A DNA stretch of 7,508 nucleotides. It comes from Acidobacteriota bacterium (GTDB taxonomy: Bacteria; Acidobacteriota; Terriglobia; UBA7540). The notes beneath the pieces were generated by a model that was not told the origin of the DNA, made no database searches, and saw only the letters and a program-made list of their open reading frames with translations. The position numbers and the translations under genes were made by a program. The DNA is taken from the NCBI GenBank assembly GCA_021789565.1, contig JAJYJL010000358.1, positions 1-7,508 on the forward strand, in the 5' to 3' direction. Within the stretch, counting starts at the first letter, position 1; the number at the start of each line of letters is the position of its first letter. Positions 5,522 to 7,508 of the stretch are shown piece after piece.

Positions 5522-7011
5522 GTTTGAGAATACAGGCTTGGAAAAGGCTCGCACTCTGTGGTGCGGTGGTGCTGGGCACTTGCCTAGCCGGCCCAGTGCT
5601 TTGCGCGCGTGAGGTCCCTCCGAATGTACCGCCGCCTGAAGCGGTCTCATTCCACATGCCTGCCATCCATCAACTACCCAATGGGCTCCGTGTTGTGCTG
5701 GTTGAGAGCCATGATGTGCCGATTGTCAGGCTCTACGCCATCGTTCAAGTTGGAGCGGAGGCTGATCCGACGGGGCTTTCAGGAACTGCGACCATGGTGT
5801 CAGGGCTCCTTCCTGAAGGCACCCGGCGCAGAAGCGCCTACCAGATTGCCCGGTTAATTGACCAGGCCGGAGGATCGATTGATACTGGGGCCGGGTGGGA
5901 CCAATCCTACATAAACGTCAGCGTTCTTTCAAACCACAAAGAGCTCGCATTTGACCTGCTCGCCGACCTGTTGATCCATCCGGCTTTTGCCCCCGATGAG
6001 GTTGCGCGCATTCGTAAGCAGACGCTTTCAGCGTTGGACGTCGTCGACCAGGACTCCGGTTACGTGGCCGACATGGTCCTGCGCCAGCTGCTGTTTGCTG
6101 GAACGGATTATGCTCACTCCGAAGACGGCACACGGAGTTCGATTGAGCGTATAACACGCCAGGATTTGGCTGCCTTTCACGCGCACTATTATGTTCCATC
6201 GCGCACCATTCTTGCCGTGGTGGGAGACATTACTGAACCTGAATGCCTCAATCTCGCAACCCGTTTCCTGGGGAAGTGGAAGAATGAATCCGCCCTGCCT
6301 CTGCGGCCCCGTACAGAACCGCATGTGTCGTCTCGCCGCGAGGTGATCGTTGTCAACAAGCCTGATGCGGTACAAACGGAAATCCGCGTTGCCAACCTCG
6401 GCATTCCTCGTTCGAGTCCTGATTATTTCGCGCTGATGATTGCCAACCAGGTGCTTGGCGGTCCCGCCGCGAACAGGCTCTTTGACGTCTTACGGACTGA
6501 ACATGGGCTGGTTTACGGAGCCTCCAGTGACCTGGACTGTTATTCGACGCTGGGTGCGTGGATAGCAAAGACATCAACACGCTCAGATGAAACCATCAAA
6601 GCAACCGAGATGGTTCTTAACCAACTAGCGAACCTTCGCAAGCAACCCATCAGGCAATGGGAACTCCAAAACGCCCGCGATTATCTGGTGGGACATGAAG
6701 CCCTGCAATTTGAGTCCGCCAGCCAGATTGCCAATCAGATCCTGGAGATGATGCTCTATCATCTTCCATGGAACTATTGGAACCTTTTCCCTCAGAAAGT
6801 TCGCACGCTCACGGCTCAGGACGTGCTGGCAACAACGCGGAAATATCTGAACCCGGACGACGATATCATCGTGCTGGTGGGCAATGTTGCAGCCTTCAAA
6901 GACGGGCTCAAGAAGCTTGGAGCCGTGCGGATCATCCCTATTGCTGACGTCAGGCGTGCACTCCCGGAGCCGCAGCAGACGCCCGCAGACCATCCTGCCC
7001 GCCGCAGGTAG
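5518..7011 (+). CDS. M16B peptidase-family protein, non-catalytic (Arg/Tyr) partner subunit, exported
   Basis: This 497-residue M16-family protein is the partner of the upstream peptidase. Aligned by the GT that follows the zinc motif, positions corresponding to H, E and H of HxxEH are T92, S95 and G96 (TMVSG, then LLPEGT), so zinc cannot be bound here. It retains the C-terminal-half landmark RLFDVLRTEHGLVYG (320-334), with R326 and Y333 seven residues apart, which in two-subunit M16B enzymes contributes to substrate handling in the partner's active site. YYVPSRTILAVVGDI (224-238) marks the first domain boundary. The first 30 residues form a signal peptide with likely cleavage near LCA|R, so it shares the partner's compartment. 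The C-terminus ends in a Pro- and Arg-rich tail. TTG 5518 overlaps the previous stop by 4 nt; TTG 5524 is the alternative. It is not a pseudogene: the frame is intact and the conservation selective. Confidence 0.92.
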   Translation: MSLRIQAWKRLALCGAVVLGTCLAGPVLCAREVPPNVPPPEAVSFHMPAIHQLPNGLRVVLVESHDVPIVRLYAIVQVGAEADPTGLSGTATMVSGLLPEGTRRRSAYQIARLIDQAGGSIDTGAGWDQSYINVSVLSNHKELAFDLLADLLIHPAFAPDEVARIRKQTLSALDVVDQDSGYVADMVLRQLLFAGTDYAHSEDGTRSSIERITRQDLAAFHAHYYVPSRTILAVVGDITEPECLNLATRFLGKWKNESALPLRPRTEPHVSSRREVIVVNKPDAVQTEIRVANLGIPRSSPDYFALMIANQVLGGPAANRLFDVLRTEHGLVYGASSDLDCYSTLGAWIAKTSTRSDETIKATEMVLNQLANLRKQPIRQWELQNARDYLVGHEALQFESASQIANQILEMMLYHLPWNYWNLFPQKVRTLTAQDVLATTRKYLNPDDDIIVLVGNVAAFKDGLKKLGAVRIIPIADVRRALPEPQQTPADHPARRR

Positions 7012-7015
7012 CTGG

Positions 7016-7508
7016 ATGAAAAATGCCCTTTTCGCCTTCGCCGGACTCACGCTTGCGGCGGCCATGGCCGAGGCCATCATCCTGTCGCGAGTGGATCTCG
7101 ACCCCTGGCGTCTGGCCGCGTTACTGGAATCCCTCGCGTTGCTGCTTGGAGCATTTGTTGCCTTCACCTACACGGACTTTATCCACCGGCTAAGAAAGTG
7201 GGCGCTTGGTTCACCGTGGATCGCCATCTTGACGCCGTTCGCGCTTCTTGTGCCTTATTTCATCCTGGCGGTGAGCACCGCCACATTTTCACTTCCTGCG
7301 GTTGCCAAGCTCTCTACCTACGTCGCCGTTCCCACGCTTCTGCTTCTTCCGGACCGCATTCACTCCGTCGAGCGCGCCAGTTGGCGGGATTTCGCGGCCA
7401 TGCTCAGTCTGGGGCTGCCCGTAAGCGCCGGGTGGCTGAGCGGCATATGGGTATGGCCGCAAGAGGTCTACATCTTCCGCCCCATTTTCTGTGTGTGCGT
7501 GGGCGCCT
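7016..7508 (+). CDS. Polytopic membrane protein, partial (C-terminus beyond right edge); possibly a CPBP-family intramembrane protease
   Basis: A frame opens at ATG 7016, four nucleotides after the second M16 stop, and stays open for 164 codons to the edge. AGGT at 7006-7009 is a modest Shine-Dalgarno. The product is strongly hydrophobic, with candidate membrane spans at about 5-23, 33-52, 66-86, 99-111, a weaker one near 126-141, and the start of another at 152-164. Basic residues cluster in HRLRKW (57-62). The GLPVSAGWLSGIW stretch near 133-145 reminds me of the N-terminal region of acidobacterial CPBP-family (Abi/CAAX-type) intramembrane proteases, but the diagnostic EExxxR and FxxxH motifs would lie beyond the edge, so this is a guess. 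Spacing suggests co-transcription with the M16 pair. A minus-strand frame at 6625-7167 overlaps it but crosses the conserved second M16 gene and is less likely. Confidence 0.7.
   Translation, partial: MKNALFAFAGLTLAAAMAEAIILSRVDLDPWRLAALLESLALLLGAFVAFTYTDFIHRLRKWALGSPWIAILTPFALLVPYFILAVSTATFSLPAVAKLSTYVAVPTLLLLPDRIHSVERASWRDFAAMLSLGLPVSAGWLSGIWVWPQEVYIFRPIFCVCVGA

Noticed and set aside
5750..5830. Second M16 gene as a decayed pseudogene because HxxEH is missing
   Set aside because: The frame is intact, the signal peptide and the Arg/Tyr landmark are kept, and loss of zinc ligands is normal in the partner subunit of two-gene M16B enzymes.
6625..7167. Minus-strand open frame of 180 codons
   Set aside because: It lies opposite the conserved C-terminal half of the second M16 gene and the start of the membrane protein; its composition looks like an antisense shadow and it has no motif.

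Overview
The window looks like chromosomal DNA from a moderately GC-rich Gram-negative-type bacterium. An Acidobacteriota origin is my best guess. It rests on the remembered style of the secreted protein at the left edge, the paired M16 peptidases with signal peptides, and codon use; no rRNA or other phylogenetic marker is present to confirm it. I see no mobile element, CRISPR array, tRNA or rRNA.

Layout. Positions 1-919 hold the N-terminal part of a minus-strand gene for a secreted protein of unknown function; its C-terminus lies beyond the left edge. Positions 920-1300 are a divergent intergenic region with a candidate minus-strand promoter, a 9-bp stem-loop in the presumed leader, a GNRA-looped hairpin, and a plus-strand promoter whose spacer holds a perfect 10-bp palindrome. 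From 1301 everything reads on the plus strand: an ErpA/IscA-type iron-sulfur carrier, a TehB-like SAM-dependent methyltransferase, a glutamine-dependent NAD+ synthetase (nadE) with its own consensus-like promoter, two overlapping M16 zinc-peptidase family genes, and the start of a polytopic membrane protein cut by the right edge.

How the genes work together. The clearest functional unit is the M16 pair. The first protein has the zinc-binding HxxEH site and the distal glutamate but lacks the conserved Arg/Tyr pair of the C-terminal half. The second has lost HxxEH but keeps Arg/Tyr. This is the signature of a two-subunit periplasmic M16B peptidase, related in design to mitochondrial processing peptidase. 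The membrane protein follows 4 nt after the second M16 stop and may be co-transcribed. The left block (iron-sulfur carrier, methyltransferase, NAD+ synthetase) is ordinary cofactor housekeeping. It is probably more than one transcription unit, because nadE has its own promoter.

Nothing here amounts to a clearly new defence or mobile system. The items most worth following up are the complementary M16 pair with its downstream membrane protein, the uncharacterised secreted protein with its long structured leader, and the palindrome inside the erpA promoter.
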